From: Candidatus Poseidoniales archaeon
Lineage (GTDB): Archaea; Thermoplasmatota; Poseidoniia; Poseidoniales; Thalassarchaeaceae
NCBI GenBank assembly: GCA_012960975.1
Contig: DUAE01000030.1
Location: 1-64,000 of the forward strand
DNA length: 64,000 bases
Reading direction: 5' to 3'
Position numbers and translations under genes: made by a program. Under the pieces are notes generated by a model. The model had not been told where the DNA came from and made no database searches. It worked only from the letters and a program-made list of their open reading frames with translations. Shown here in pieces: positions 39,053 to 48,491 of this stretch; position 1 is the first letter of the stretch, and each line of letters opens with the position of its first letter.

Positions 39053-40375
39053 ATGGAGAAACTCGCTGGTTGGCCTGGTGAGCTTCATCGAGAGGGGCGG
39101 ACATTATTCCGAATTTCGGATGGGGTTTCTCAGAAAGGAGTTGGTCCAGCAACAAAGGATTCGACTGCTGTCTTCTACAATCCAGCGATGGCGGGTTCAC
39201 GAACCCGCAGTGTGATTTTGATGCAAACAGTCATCGAGTCAGGATATCTTGGTGAGAAGGAAATTTACGCAATTGATGGATTATCTGCTAGCGGATTACG
39301 GGCACGACGCTGGTTAAACGAATTGCCGGAAAAAATTGCAGCTCGGCTCGATGTTACAATTTGCGATATGGATGAAAAATCACTCAATTGGGCAATGGCG
39401 ACACATGAGGAATTCCCTCCAAACAAATTTGGAATTTTGAGGAAAAGAGTAGGTGATTTGCGCACAGCGGTACTCGATCATGGTCGACATTGGGTCGATA
39501 TCGACCCATTCGGCTCACCGATGCCATTTCTCGATACCGCGATCCAATCATTAGCTCGCAGAGCGGTTATCGAAGTTAGTGCAACAGATTCGGCGGCATT
39601 GACTGGCTCATCAAAATCTGCACTACTCCGCCGCTATGGCGCTCGTGTTTTGACAGATGGATTGTGCCATGATTCTGGAATGCGTGTGATGCTTGCCAAT
39701 ATCGCTCGAATCGCAGCCAGCCACGACCGCTTTATTGAGCCGATTCTGTCAGTTTGGGATTCGCATCACCTTAGAGTCTCTGTTAAAGTTACGAGATCAA
39801 TAGAAGGTGCAAATCGATTCGAAGAAAATATCGGTTGGAGAATCGCAAAACCTGTTGAATCAGAAGTATTGGTTTCAATTAAAAATAATCTACATCCAAA
39901 ATCGGATCTTGATATCTTACCAATGCATTGTTTCATCCCATTGAGTCAACCTGTGGATAGTGGGGACAAGCGGATTTCTGGACCGATGTGGATTGGCCCG
40001 ACCGGAGTGAGAGAAGTCATGGAGAAAATTACTGAACAAGCAACATTTTCACAATCTTCTCCAATATTTCGAAAAGATGACCCACTGGGGTGGAGTGAAA
40101 AAGAAATTGAACTAGAACAGCGAAAAATTTCAAGGAATGTGCGTTACATTTCAAGCGAAGCCACTGCGATTCATTCCCCGCATTTTATCCTCACCGATGA
40201 CCTGGCAAGTTGGTTGAAAATCGGCTCACCTCCCAGTCCAAATATTATGGTAGAATTACTTGAAGAAAGAGGGCACTGTGCCGCTAGAGCTCATTATGCA
40301 AAACCTGCATTTCGCACCGATGCACCGTGGCATATTATTGTTGAAGTTGCAAATTCAATTCAGTCAGAAAGTTGA
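39053..40375 (+). CDS. trm1: tRNA (guanine(26)-N(2))-dimethyltransferase Trm1
   Basis: VFYNPAMAGSRTRSV, DGLSASGLRARRW, WVDIDPFGSPMPFLDTAIQSL, VSATDSAALTGSSKSALLRRYGA. Confidence 0.93.
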   Translation: MEKLAGWPGELHREGRTLFRISDGVSQKGVGPATKDSTAVFYNPAMAGSRTRSVILMQTVIESGYLGEKEIYAIDGLSASGLRARRWLNELPEKIAARLDVTICDMDEKSLNWAMATHEEFPPNKFGILRKRVGDLRTAVLDHGRHWVDIDPFGSPMPFLDTAIQSLARRAVIEVSATDSAALTGSSKSALLRRYGARVLTDGLCHDSGMRVMLANIARIAASHDRFIEPILSVWDSHHLRVSVKVTRSIEGANRFEENIGWRIAKPVESEVLVSIKNNLHPKSDLDILPMHCFIPLSQPVDSGDKRISGPMWIGPTGVREVMEKITEQATFSQSSPIFRKDDPLGWSEKEIELEQRKISRNVRYISSEATAIHSPHFILTDDLASWLKIGSPPSPNIMVELLEERGHCAARAHYAKPAFRTDAPWHIIVEVANSIQSES

Positions 40376-40408
40376 CTTATTCGAAAAATTCCGATGCGAT
40401 TTTTCGAC

Positions 40409-41416
40409 TCATCCTCCGATATATGACATCTCGATTCGAGGTAATGACCCGGTTTCGCTGGAGCGATTTTCACTATAGCGGTCGTCACGTCGCTGCCAAA
40501 TCGCAGCAATGGCTTCATTCAATTCATTCTCACTAGACTCACTTTGAATCAGAGCGCGAATGTCGTGCCCACCGGTAGCGAAAAGGCAAGTTACCAATAG
40601 CCCGTCTGCAGACAAACGGATGCGAGAACAATTTTCACAGAAGGGTTCTGATACAGATGAAATAAATCCAATTTCGCCCGAACCATCAGAATGAACCCAA
40701 CGAACTGCGACTTCGCTTGGATTCTCTGATTCAAGTGGAACTAAATCAAATATTGTTTTGAGGTGAGAAAGGATCTTTTCTGAGGGAACAATCTGACCTA
40801 ATTGCCAACCATTTGTTCGTCCAACATCCATATATTCGATAAAACGAACAACAACACCCGTTCCACGGAAATGTGTGATGAGTTTTTCGACTTCAGATTC
40901 GTTGACGCCACGCTGGACAACACAATTGACTTTCACAGGAGACAAACCTGCCTCCCGTGCGGCATCAATTCCATCCAATACATCCTCAACAGGAATCGCA
41001 CTATCCGTCATTACAGAATGAATATTGGAGTCTAGGGCATCCAAACTTACAGTCACACGAGACAAACCTGCTTCGCGTAAATTTTCAGCCTGATCTCGCA
41101 AAAGAGATCCGTTCGTTGTCAAAGCAACCTCAAGGCCGAGGGAAGATATTCGTCGGACCAAATCGGCTAAACCTGGCCGCAATAGTGGTTCGCCACCAGT
41201 AATTCGGACTTTTTCCAAACCAAGGGGAAGACAAGAGCGAACCACTTTTTCGATTTCTTCAAAGGATAATAGAGCACGACGTGGAAGAAAGGTATGGCTT
41301 TCACCAAACCTTTCTCTAGGCATGCAATAACGGCAGCGGAAATTACATCTATCCGTAACCGAAATACGCAAATCTTTCAATTGCCGGTCAAATACATCGA
41401 GCACGGTTGACTGCAC
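40409..41416 (-). CDS. moaA: GTP 3',8-cyclase MoaA (radical SAM)
   Basis: RQLKDLRISVTDRCNFRCRYCMPRERF, VRITGGEPLLRPGL, PFCENCSRIRLSADGLLVTCLF. Confidence 0.95.
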   Translation of the reverse strand: MQSTVLDVFDRQLKDLRISVTDRCNFRCRYCMPRERFGESHTFLPRRALLSFEEIEKVVRSCLPLGLEKVRITGGEPLLRPGLADLVRRISSLGLEVALTTNGSLLRDQAENLREAGLSRVTVSLDALDSNIHSVMTDSAIPVEDVLDGIDAAREAGLSPVKVNCVVQRGVNESEVEKLITHFRGTGVVVRFIEYMDVGRTNGWQLGQIVPSEKILSHLKTIFDLVPLESENPSEVAVRWVHSDGSGEIGFISSVSEPFCENCSRIRLSADGLLVTCLFATGGHDIRALIQSESSENELNEAIAAIWQRRDDRYSENRSSETGSLPRIEMSYIGG

Positions 41417-41502
41417 AACCTTGCCAACCGAATCAAGGCAATTAGTGTTACTCGATAAAAGACAGGTTGAAAAACGGCAGACTTCAGCGGAGGATGAGAA
41501 TT

Positions 41503-42066
41503 ATGTTGACTATCACCGACAAGGCTCGTGAGATGCTCGAACAATTCATTTCTCAAGCAGATGGTGGAGAAGACCTTGCCGTTCGAATTGAAATTATAGG
41601 CCGAGGTCCAAAAGGCTTCCAATATGATTTGCAATTGATTGAAAATAAAGATTCGAAGGACGATGATATACAAATTAATTCGAGTGGTTTTAATGTGTTA
41701 ATCGCGCAAAAAAGCGTTCAATACATAGATGGAACAACTCTAGATTTCAAGGAGACACTGATGGGGGGTGGTTTCTCTTTCGATAATCCCAATCCCCTCT
41801 GGGTTGACGAATTATCCCAATCCGTAGCTGAAATTATTGAAGAGAAAGTGAATCCTGCTGTGGCTTCACACGGCGGACATGTTGATTTTATCGGCATCAA
41901 TGAGGGTAAGGCATTGATCGCCTTTGGTGGTGGATGCCAAGGCTGTGGTATGGCCGATGTGACTCTGAAACAAGGAGTTGAAGTAATGATAATCGAGAAT
42001 GTACCTGGTATTACTGAAGTCGTCGATACAACCGATCACGCGGCTGGAACAAATCCATTCTACTAA
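41503..42066 (+). CDS. nfuA: NfuA-like Fe-S carrier (degenerate A-type HesB domain + NifU C-terminal domain)
   Basis: MLTITDKAREMLEQFISQ...; EIIEEKVNPAVASHGGHVDFIGINEGKALIAFGGGCQGCGMADVTLKQGVE. Confidence 0.88.
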   Translation: MLTITDKAREMLEQFISQADGGEDLAVRIEIIGRGPKGFQYDLQLIENKDSKDDDIQINSSGFNVLIAQKSVQYIDGTTLDFKETLMGGGFSFDNPNPLWVDELSQSVAEIIEEKVNPAVASHGGHVDFIGINEGKALIAFGGGCQGCGMADVTLKQGVEVMIIENVPGITEVVDTTDHAAGTNPFY

Positions 42067-42873
42067 TCAGTAGACCATGTGGACTTCATCGTCATCATCT
42101 TCATCGCGTGGTGCTGGAAGGGCTGTTGATTGTGCGCGCTCGAAAGCTTCTCTGACGCGCGCTTCGATATTTCTTGCATCGTCGAGTAATCCTTGAACAG
42201 GAATTTCCTTATCTAGAAGTTCAGATATCCCCTCGATAGCGATTAACGCAGCACGCGCATCAGGATACATAGGATTGCATTCGGCGAGCAGAGCGGTCAC
42301 ATCGAGACCTCTTCGCTCGCCTTCAGCGATTAGATATCCCGAAATTCCTGAAACGATGCCGTGTTGAATCCGTTGAATTCCGGCATCGTCAAGGTGATTT
42401 CTGCCAATTTGTGAAGAAGAAACTCCCCATAATTCACTATCTTCTTTAATTCCAAGTTCATTGCTAACAACACCATCAATGACAATTAGTCGATCGAAAC
42501 CTCCCTTGGTGAACCATTCTAGAACGGTTTCGCCGAAATATATATCATTTTCAGACGGAAATTGTATTTCTGAAGTAAAAACTCCTATTTCTTCGCCTTG
42601 GTAGACACGAACTGGATGCTTTGGAATCGAATCGTGGATTAAAGCAATGGCAGGAAATTGAGGATGTAAAACAGTCCCCATCACATCTAAATTCAACGAG
42701 CTGATAAGATGTGATGTTGTGATAACACCAACTGAACCTACAGTGGAAAATCCACAAATAGCTGTTCCACCGAGGCGATTCGGGTCTGCTTCAGCATGCA
42801 GAACCAATGGATAGGCCCCGGTGTGGTCTGCTCCCATATCAACCGCCTCTGTGTATAGATTTCTTGAATGCAA
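42067..42873 (-). CDS. PAC2 family protein (proteasome assembly chaperone-like)
   Basis: FSTVGSVGVITTSHLISSLNLDVMGTVLHPQFPAIALIHDSIPKHPVRVYQG; acidic tail EDDDDEVHMVY. Confidence 0.85.
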   Translation of the reverse strand: MHSRNLYTEAVDMGADHTGAYPLVLHAEADPNRLGGTAICGFSTVGSVGVITTSHLISSLNLDVMGTVLHPQFPAIALIHDSIPKHPVRVYQGEEIGVFTSEIQFPSENDIYFGETVLEWFTKGGFDRLIVIDGVVSNELGIKEDSELWGVSSSQIGRNHLDDAGIQRIQHGIVSGISGYLIAEGERRGLDVTALLAECNPMYPDARAALIAIEGISELLDKEIPVQGLLDDARNIEARVREAFERAQSTALPAPRDEDDDDEVHMVY

Positions 42874-42951
42874 CGGTTGAAAGTAACTCTGCCTAATTTG
42901 TTAAAGAACGAGGCGATAAATTTACAAAAGCCGACAATTCAGTATTAATTC

Positions 42952-43503
42952 ATGAGCGAGGGCGGTCGATCGGACGTAGGAAGAATCTACATTAGAGTGG
43001 GGAGTCAAGAAATAGATCTTTCCGGGTCAGCGAAAGAAATGGATAATACTTGGCTGAAAATCAAAGAAGAGGGTTCGTGGACTGCAAATTTATCTGTTAT
43101 TCGAAAAGCTAGAGAAGAGGCTGTCGAAGCTGCTGCGCAGCGAGCTATTCAAAGCGGAATTCCAGAGCGTGGCTCTGCGTTTCGTCGACTTTTGGATTCG
43201 TGTAATATCGAAAAAACAGGAGATGTTATTTTGGCGGCAATTCACTATCTACGATTTGTCGAAAAAGAGACTAATACACCTCCTCGTGAATTGAAAAATT
43301 TGATATCTTTAGCAGGAAAATGGACTGAGGGGGAAGTAGAAAAATGGAATTTTTCACTCTATATCAATCGTATGTTAGAGGGTGGAATCAGAGGAAATAA
43401 GCAAGAACCATTGCTCCAATACCCAACAGGGATGCCAAAGAAAAACCGCTATGTTGTACTTACTGACGCCGGCCGAAATCATATGGAAAGGGTCTCTTCT
43501 TGA
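42952..43503 (+). CDS. Conserved-looking hypothetical protein (183 aa)
   Basis: Uninterrupted ORF with good context; next gene begins at its stop codon. Confidence 0.65.
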   Translation: MSEGGRSDVGRIYIRVGSQEIDLSGSAKEMDNTWLKIKEEGSWTANLSVIRKAREEAVEAAAQRAIQSGIPERGSAFRRLLDSCNIEKTGDVILAAIHYLRFVEKETNTPPRELKNLISLAGKWTEGEVEKWNFSLYINRMLEGGIRGNKQEPLLQYPTGMPKKNRYVVLTDAGRNHMERVSS

Positions 43504-43907
43504 GTGAAGAAGCCGCGCCGGAGAATCCTGAGCACAAAGATTGGTCGTTTACGTCTCACATCGGCGAAGATTTGCGTGATGTGAATCTCTCAGGAGCTGA
43601 TTTGCGCAGAGCTGTTTTCGATGAAGCAGATTTAGAAGGTGCAAATCTCTCTGGCGCAGATTTGAGAAATGCCTCATTTTTACGAGCGAATTTGATGAAA
43701 TGCGCATTTGATGGGGCTGATATGCGAGGAGCAAGATTCCTGAAGGCGAGAATGAACATGTCTAATTTTCAAAATACTAGGCTCGAAAATGCAGATTTAC
43801 GGGGCATTCGGGGTCGATACGCAATATGGCGTAATGCAAATTGGTGGGATGCAAGAATGGATGACGATCTCGCAAAAGTTTTAGCAAAAAAATGGCCAAA
43901 ACCCTAG
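43500..43907 (+). CDS. Pentapeptide-repeat protein
   Basis: LRDVNLSGADLRRAVFDEADLEGANLSGADLRNASFLRANLMKCAFDGADMRGARF; probable TTG start at 43500. Confidence 0.85.
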   Translation: MSEEAAPENPEHKDWSFTSHIGEDLRDVNLSGADLRRAVFDEADLEGANLSGADLRNASFLRANLMKCAFDGADMRGARFLKARMNMSNFQNTRLENADLRGIRGRYAIWRNANWWDARMDDDLAKVLAKKWPKP

Positions 43908-44320
43908 TTAGATTGCATCTTTTCCAATCCTTCACGCATCCATCCCGGGACGGGAATCTTCTTGTTCACCTGCCTCATATTGGTACACACCGTCACTTGA
44001 TCTGCTGTCCAGCATAGAATACCATCTTGATTACGGAATTCGTAGTGCCAAGTTACAGATGTGGTTCCTATTTTTGCAACTTTGATAGAGCAATGAACTG
44101 TGTCGCCATAGGCTAGAGGATGTAGGAACTGGGCTTCGCTGTGGACAAGAGGGAACGCGATTTGGTGTTCACTCAGAATCTCATTGTAATGCATGCCACA
44201 GGAGAACTCCCAGGATTCTTCGTAGAATCGGTGCGCTAGATCCCAAAATTTTGGATAGTAGACAATCTTTGCCAAATCGACCATCGGGAAGTCGATACGT
44301 CGGCTTGATACAAACGCCAT
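43904..44320 (-). CDS. Acyl-CoA thioesterase, YbgC/4-hydroxybenzoyl-CoA thioesterase-like
   Basis: RRIDFPMVDLAKIVYYPKFWDLAHRFYEESWE; ORF extends to 44413 but that overlaps the tRNA, so start is probably ATG 44320. Confidence 0.78.
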   Translation of the reverse strand: MAFVSSRRIDFPMVDLAKIVYYPKFWDLAHRFYEESWEFSCGMHYNEILSEHQIAFPLVHSEAQFLHPLAYGDTVHCSIKVAKIGTTSVTWHYEFRNQDGILCWTADQVTVCTNMRQVNKKIPVPGWMREGLEKMQSN

Positions 44321-44387
44321 GATATTGCGTCTATGTGATTCCGCTTGAACACTATGTTGACGCACCCAAGGGTTTGTGACGAGTAAA

Positions 44388-44464
44388 TGGCGAATCTGCC
44401 GCGATTCGAACACGGGTTTCCAGCTCCGGAGGCTAGAGTGATATCCAGGCTACACTACAGATTC
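44388..44464 (-). tRNA. tRNA-Arg (anticodon CCG), CCA encoded
   Basis: Minus strand GAATCTG-TA-GTGT..ATCAC-T-CTAGC-CTCCGGA-GCTGG-AAAC-CCGTG-TTCGAAT-CGCGG-CAGATTC-G-CCA folds as a cloverleaf. Confidence 0.9.
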
Positions 44465-44542
44465 AGCAATATCGCGACAAGTAGGTCCTAAATGAATCGG
44501 TCGAAAGACTAGCATCCACTTTCAAACCTAATGGCATCTCTC

Positions 44543-44563
44543 AGCACAATCATAGATTGTGCT
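44543..44563. other. Perfect 9-bp hairpin AGCACAATC-ATA-GATTGTGCT between the two tRNA-Arg genes
   Basis: Direct reading. Confidence 0.6.
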
Positions 44564-44605
44564 CATAATCACCATCTAGTCTTGCTTTCACTAAGACCAC
44601 CTAGA

Positions 44606-44682
44606 TGGCGGACCCACCGCGATTTGAACACGGGTTTGAGGCTCCGCAAGCCCCAGTGATATCCAGGCTACACTATGGGTCC
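44606..44682 (-). tRNA. tRNA-Arg (anticodon GCG), CCA encoded
   Basis: Minus strand GGACCCA-TA-GTGTAGCCTGGATATCAC-T-GGGGC-TTGCGGA-GCCTC-AAAC-CCGTG-TTCAAAT-CGCGG-TGGGTCC-G-CCA. Confidence 0.9.
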
Positions 44683-44740
44683 AGTGAGCCGGTCGACCGG
44701 CGACTCCTGTTTAATTTCGCCGGTTTGAAGAATTACTTCT

Positions 44741-45151
44741 TCACAGGCTCAGAGGCAAAACAGTTTTCCAGCCTGGCTGTGCTAATTTCTTTGATTTTGG
44801 ACCGTCACGAGGATTTGCAGTCTTGTGTATAAGGGTGCCATGCATCCCTTCAACATTGAATTTAATTCGTAGTTCGACCATTCTGTCGCGCTCTGCAATT
44901 TGCATCATTTCCTCATTGAGTTCGAAAGATGTTGCATTATCTTCGACACCATTGTTCTTGATGCATAGGACATTGCCATCGATCTCTGCCCTAGGAGAAA
45001 AATCATAGTCGGTTGGGTCGTTCATCAATACCTTGACATCCGCAATCAACCGTTCGCGAATAGAGACCTTGGTTATCTCCATCGACTTGACCATGATGCC
45101 GCCACCGAGAACGACTTGAAAGCCCTTCGCACCAAAGCCGATGTTACTCAA
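44741..45151 (-). CDS. Hypothetical protein (136 aa)
   Basis: Complete ORF; 4-nt overlap with upstream lipoprotein gene; no recognisable family. Confidence 0.6.
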   Translation of the reverse strand: MSNIGFGAKGFQVVLGGGIMVKSMEITKVSIRERLIADVKVLMNDPTDYDFSPRAEIDGNVLCIKNNGVEDNATSFELNEEMMQIAERDRMVELRIKFNVEGMHGTLIHKTANPRDGPKSKKLAQPGWKTVLPLSL

Positions 45152-46344
45152 ATTCCAATCTCACTTACTCGTGGAACAAGAATGATGTATTCAATAACCA
45201 ATTTCCAATCATTACCACCATCTGGATCGACGCCATCTACTGGAAAGTCAGGGTCACATTGGTCGGCTGTGACTGTCCAAATCCAAGTTCCTTGACCAAA
45301 ACGCTGTCCAGCTTGATTCAACAAATCATAAGTTAACCACTCATCTGAGTCCGCCTGAGTGGAATATCCACTTTCGGGGCGGTCATTCATCTCACTTCTT
45401 TCAATTGACGAAGTTGCATTTTCAGTGATATTATCGTGAGTTGTAGAAGAAAATGTATTCCATCCAGTCATCGGAACGCTCAGAGATAGTGTGAAATTAT
45501 CTTCGGGCCACATTATCGGTAGAATATCTCGAGCGAGAGTAAGGGTTGCATTGACTTGAATCATCCTTGCGCCAGCCCCTGGTTCGTGTTCAAATTGAAT
45601 GGAATCTCCTTGATTGAGATATCCTGAACGCTCGATAGTGACATGTTGTTCTTCCCAAACGATATGGAAATTGCGAGTGATTACCATCACCGTCCAAATC
45701 TCTGTCGAAACCCCCCCTTTGTCGTCGACAACGGTTAACTTGCCCGTGCGGTTGCCTGATTCAAAGATATCAAGGGAGGTTATCGAAGTGGTTGCATCTG
45801 CGTCGTTCTGGAAATCTCCGTCACCGTTTGAATCCGCTCCTATGTTGAAATCCCAAATGAATTCAAGTGGTCCACCTTCAGGATCGAACGAATCAGTGGC
45901 GTCGAGCGTTGCAGATTCACCGGTTCTAACATAAGATGGTGATTCAATGAGAATTGTAGGAGGAGAATTCACAAAAATCGTAATGGTAGCATGGTCTTGT
46001 TCACCTTTATTATTGACTACGACAACTTCTACATAGTGATTGCCAGCTGTTAAGAAAATATGGCTAACTATGCCTGTTTTTGTAGTGCGAGTGTCACCAT
46101 CATCGAAATCCCAGATGAAATCCTTGATGATGGTGGGGTCTGGAGAAGAGGAATCTCGAGCATCGAAGTTTACAGTACCACCGACATTAACTTCGTTTAG
46201 GTCGGCTGAAATATCTGCCCGAGGAGTTGTGGCCGATAAACCGGTACATCCGGCCACTGAGACGAGTATCAACATTGCACCGATGCCGAGTGTCATCGTC
46301 CGCGAGGTGTCCATCAATCCAGTTCTGCGTGATGTTGCCCTCAT
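45148..46344 (-). CDS. PKD-domain lipoprotein
   Basis: Lipobox-like LVSVAGCTG; two PKD-like repeats (VNFDARDSSSPDPTIIKDFIWDFDDGDTRTTKTGIVSHIFLTAGNHYVEVVV; DATDSFDPEGGPLEFIWDF); likely start at an internal Met. Confidence 0.85.
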   Translation of the reverse strand: MRATSRRTGLMDTSRTMTLGIGAMLILVSVAGCTGLSATTPRADISADLNEVNVGGTVNFDARDSSSPDPTIIKDFIWDFDDGDTRTTKTGIVSHIFLTAGNHYVEVVVVNNKGEQDHATITIFVNSPPTILIESPSYVRTGESATLDATDSFDPEGGPLEFIWDFNIGADSNGDGDFQNDADATTSITSLDIFESGNRTGKLTVVDDKGGVSTEIWTVMVITRNFHIVWEEQHVTIERSGYLNQGDSIQFEHEPGAGARMIQVNATLTLARDILPIMWPEDNFTLSLSVPMTGWNTFSSTTHDNITENATSSIERSEMNDRPESGYSTQADSDEWLTYDLLNQAGQRFGQGTWIWTVTADQCDPDFPVDGVDPDGGNDWKLVIEYIILVPRVSEIGI

Positions 46345-46415
46345 AGCGATGTTGGGTTATTACAGAATATGGAGAGGGTTTTTTTCGATATTGTAAGGGA
46401 ACGGGCAAGAAGTTC

Positions 46416-47255
46416 ATGGACAATGCCCACGGCGATACCTTCGTGTCTGGCGGAATGCTCACCGGCTATCGGGTTCTTGGATTTGATTTGGAAACTACTG
46501 GTTTTAATCCGCGAAGTGAGCGGATTGTTGAATATGCATTGATTGGCAGCGATTGTGATGGAAGCCATATCCATTTGCAATCATTGGTATATCCAGGTAA
46601 ACGTATTCCTGAGCAAGCAACTCGAGTTCATGGAATTACAAATTCTGATGTGCGCGAATCAGGAGAATTTGCTCGACATATTTTTGATATTGCAAAATTA
46701 ATGGATGATGCTGTAATCGTTGGACATAACGTCGTTCGTTTCGATTGGAGCTTTCTCGAAATGGAATGTGTTCGCGCAGGTGTTGAAACACCAAAACCAC
46801 GAGCTATTATCGACACTTTAGTCCTTGCAAAGCGTTTGCGAATTCCTGGCCGGCACACTCTCGGTCATCTTTGTACAAGATTTGGAATCGGCTTGGATAA
46901 TGCTCACCGAGCAAGTGCCGATGCCGGTGCGACTCTACTTCTTCTGTGGGAAATGATGAAGGCGAACCCTCGTTGGTTCAGAGGATCTCTAGATGATTTA
47001 CAAGATTCTTTATCGGGTCAAAAGAGAGATGATACCCTTGGGCCTGGGCTTGTCGATCTCGAACCAATTCCTGGAACTGGGGGTAATTTACGTGAGAGCG
47101 AAAATGGCATCGTTATCGCCTTTGGCAAATATAAAGGTAGAACCCTAAAGGAATTGAAGGTCATTGATCAACGATATTTAAATTGGTTATTTTCGCCTTC
47201 AAGTCCAATTCCACAAACGATTTCAAATCAATTGCGTGAAGACATTCTCGACTGA
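46416..47255 (+). CDS. DnaQ/RNase T-like DEDDh 3'-5' exonuclease with C-terminal DUF3820-like segment
   Basis: VLGFDLETTGFNPRSERIVEYALI, VGHNVVRFDWSFLEMEC, HRASADAGATLLLL; C-terminal VIAFGKYKGRTLKELKVIDQRYLNWLFS. Confidence 0.88.
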   Translation: MDNAHGDTFVSGGMLTGYRVLGFDLETTGFNPRSERIVEYALIGSDCDGSHIHLQSLVYPGKRIPEQATRVHGITNSDVRESGEFARHIFDIAKLMDDAVIVGHNVVRFDWSFLEMECVRAGVETPKPRAIIDTLVLAKRLRIPGRHTLGHLCTRFGIGLDNAHRASADAGATLLLLWEMMKANPRWFRGSLDDLQDSLSGQKRDDTLGPGLVDLEPIPGTGGNLRESENGIVIAFGKYKGRTLKELKVIDQRYLNWLFSPSSPIPQTISNQLREDILD

Positions 47256-48478
47256 TTTTCGCGTTGAGAAAAGAGTAAAGGCGACCATGGTAATACCTCA
47301 CTCCAGTCGCCGAGATGGACTATTTTTCCATCGACTCTAGAACTACCAAGAAAAATTGGACCTTCATATCCAGAATTCATTAATTCATTCATCTGAATTT
47401 TGGCTTGATCACGAATAATCGCCCCGAATTTATGTTCAGAACGAGCTACTTCACCATCATGACCGATTGGTGGCATTCTCTCAAATAATGCAGCACCTGC
47501 ATCTGAGTCGAATCGGATTACTCGGACCACCTCGTCCCTAAACATCGGTCCTGGAGGCAAAGTTCCATCACGCCTTGCATTCCACCAAATTGGGCACCAA
47601 GCCTTGTACTCGCAAAACCCGCAGGCTTGCTCACTAGGAGTCGCTTCCATTGGCTCATCTGTTGGTCGCATTCCCTCCCAGGCGATAAGTGCGGCTGGTA
47701 ACACAGAATCACCATCAGCACGATGAATCGTCTGATTTGCAGAATACCAACCTTCAGCCGAAACTTCAGGATGATCTGGATTTATTTCTTTCAATAAATC
47801 TCGATAAAATCGTAATTGACGGCTGACCTTCTCATTCAAGTTCACTTTCGGAGGTCTGCCGGTTTTCAAATCCGCAACAATCCACCCTCGAGAAATTCCT
47901 TCCTCATCGATATCGGCGATCAATAAATCAAGCCGACCCATCAATCGACCACATTCTGAAACCAAAGTTCCTTCGTTTGCTAAAATTATGGATTGAATTT
48001 GCTTCCATTGACCAATCGTCACCTCCGAGAGGCCAATCTCACCGACTGGTGATTTAGAAAATAATATGTTCAAAGCACCGATTAGTCCATCATGTGCTTT
48101 GGTTATCATCTCCGCTTTCCATCTCGGATGACGAGGAGTTTCAAGAAAATTCTTCTTCTCTATCGCCCAATGGCGGTCGAGAATAGCCTTCGCAGTTGAA
48201 GGAAGCCATTCGACTTCGCTTTCGTCTCGGTCGCCCACATCGATATTACAAATATCCTCGACCGAATTATGCACTGCATTTCCCATAGCGGCTGGCATGC
48301 TTGCCTTACGAGGTAGACGTTGACGTGAAAGCCAATATTTCCTCGGACATTCCTCGTATCTACTCCAAGAAGAAGGTGATAATTGATGTGCGATAAATTC
48401 CTCAGCCATCTTCAATACCTCATGATCGCTACAAGACAAGGTCCTCTTACAGTCATAACGATTAACACCTTTCACCAC
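47228..48478 (-). CDS. PD-(D/E)XK nuclease superfamily protein (RecB/Cas4-like)
   Basis: LSPSSWSRYEECPRKYWLSRQRLPRK, GRLDLLIADIDE..WIVADLKTGRPP, RQLRFYRDLLKE, EQACGFCEYKAWCPIWW; likely start ATG 48408 (MAEEFIAHQ). Confidence 0.85.
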   Translation of the reverse strand: MVKGVNRYDCKRTLSCSDHEVLKMAEEFIAHQLSPSSWSRYEECPRKYWLSRQRLPRKASMPAAMGNAVHNSVEDICNIDVGDRDESEVEWLPSTAKAILDRHWAIEKKNFLETPRHPRWKAEMITKAHDGLIGALNILFSKSPVGEIGLSEVTIGQWKQIQSIILANEGTLVSECGRLMGRLDLLIADIDEEGISRGWIVADLKTGRPPKVNLNEKVSRQLRFYRDLLKEINPDHPEVSAEGWYSANQTIHRADGDSVLPAALIAWEGMRPTDEPMEATPSEQACGFCEYKAWCPIWWNARRDGTLPPGPMFRDEVVRVIRFDSDAGAALFERMPPIGHDGEVARSEHKFGAIIRDQAKIQMNELMNSGYEGPIFLGSSRVDGKIVHLGDWSEVLPWSPLLFSQRENQSRMSSRN

Positions 48479-48491
48479 TCACTGTCCTACA

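Noticed and set aside
44320-44413. Longer N-terminus of the thioesterase ORF (MFESRQIRHLL...)
   Set aside because: It would overlap the tRNA-Arg gene; the internal ATG at 44320 starts at the conserved domain.
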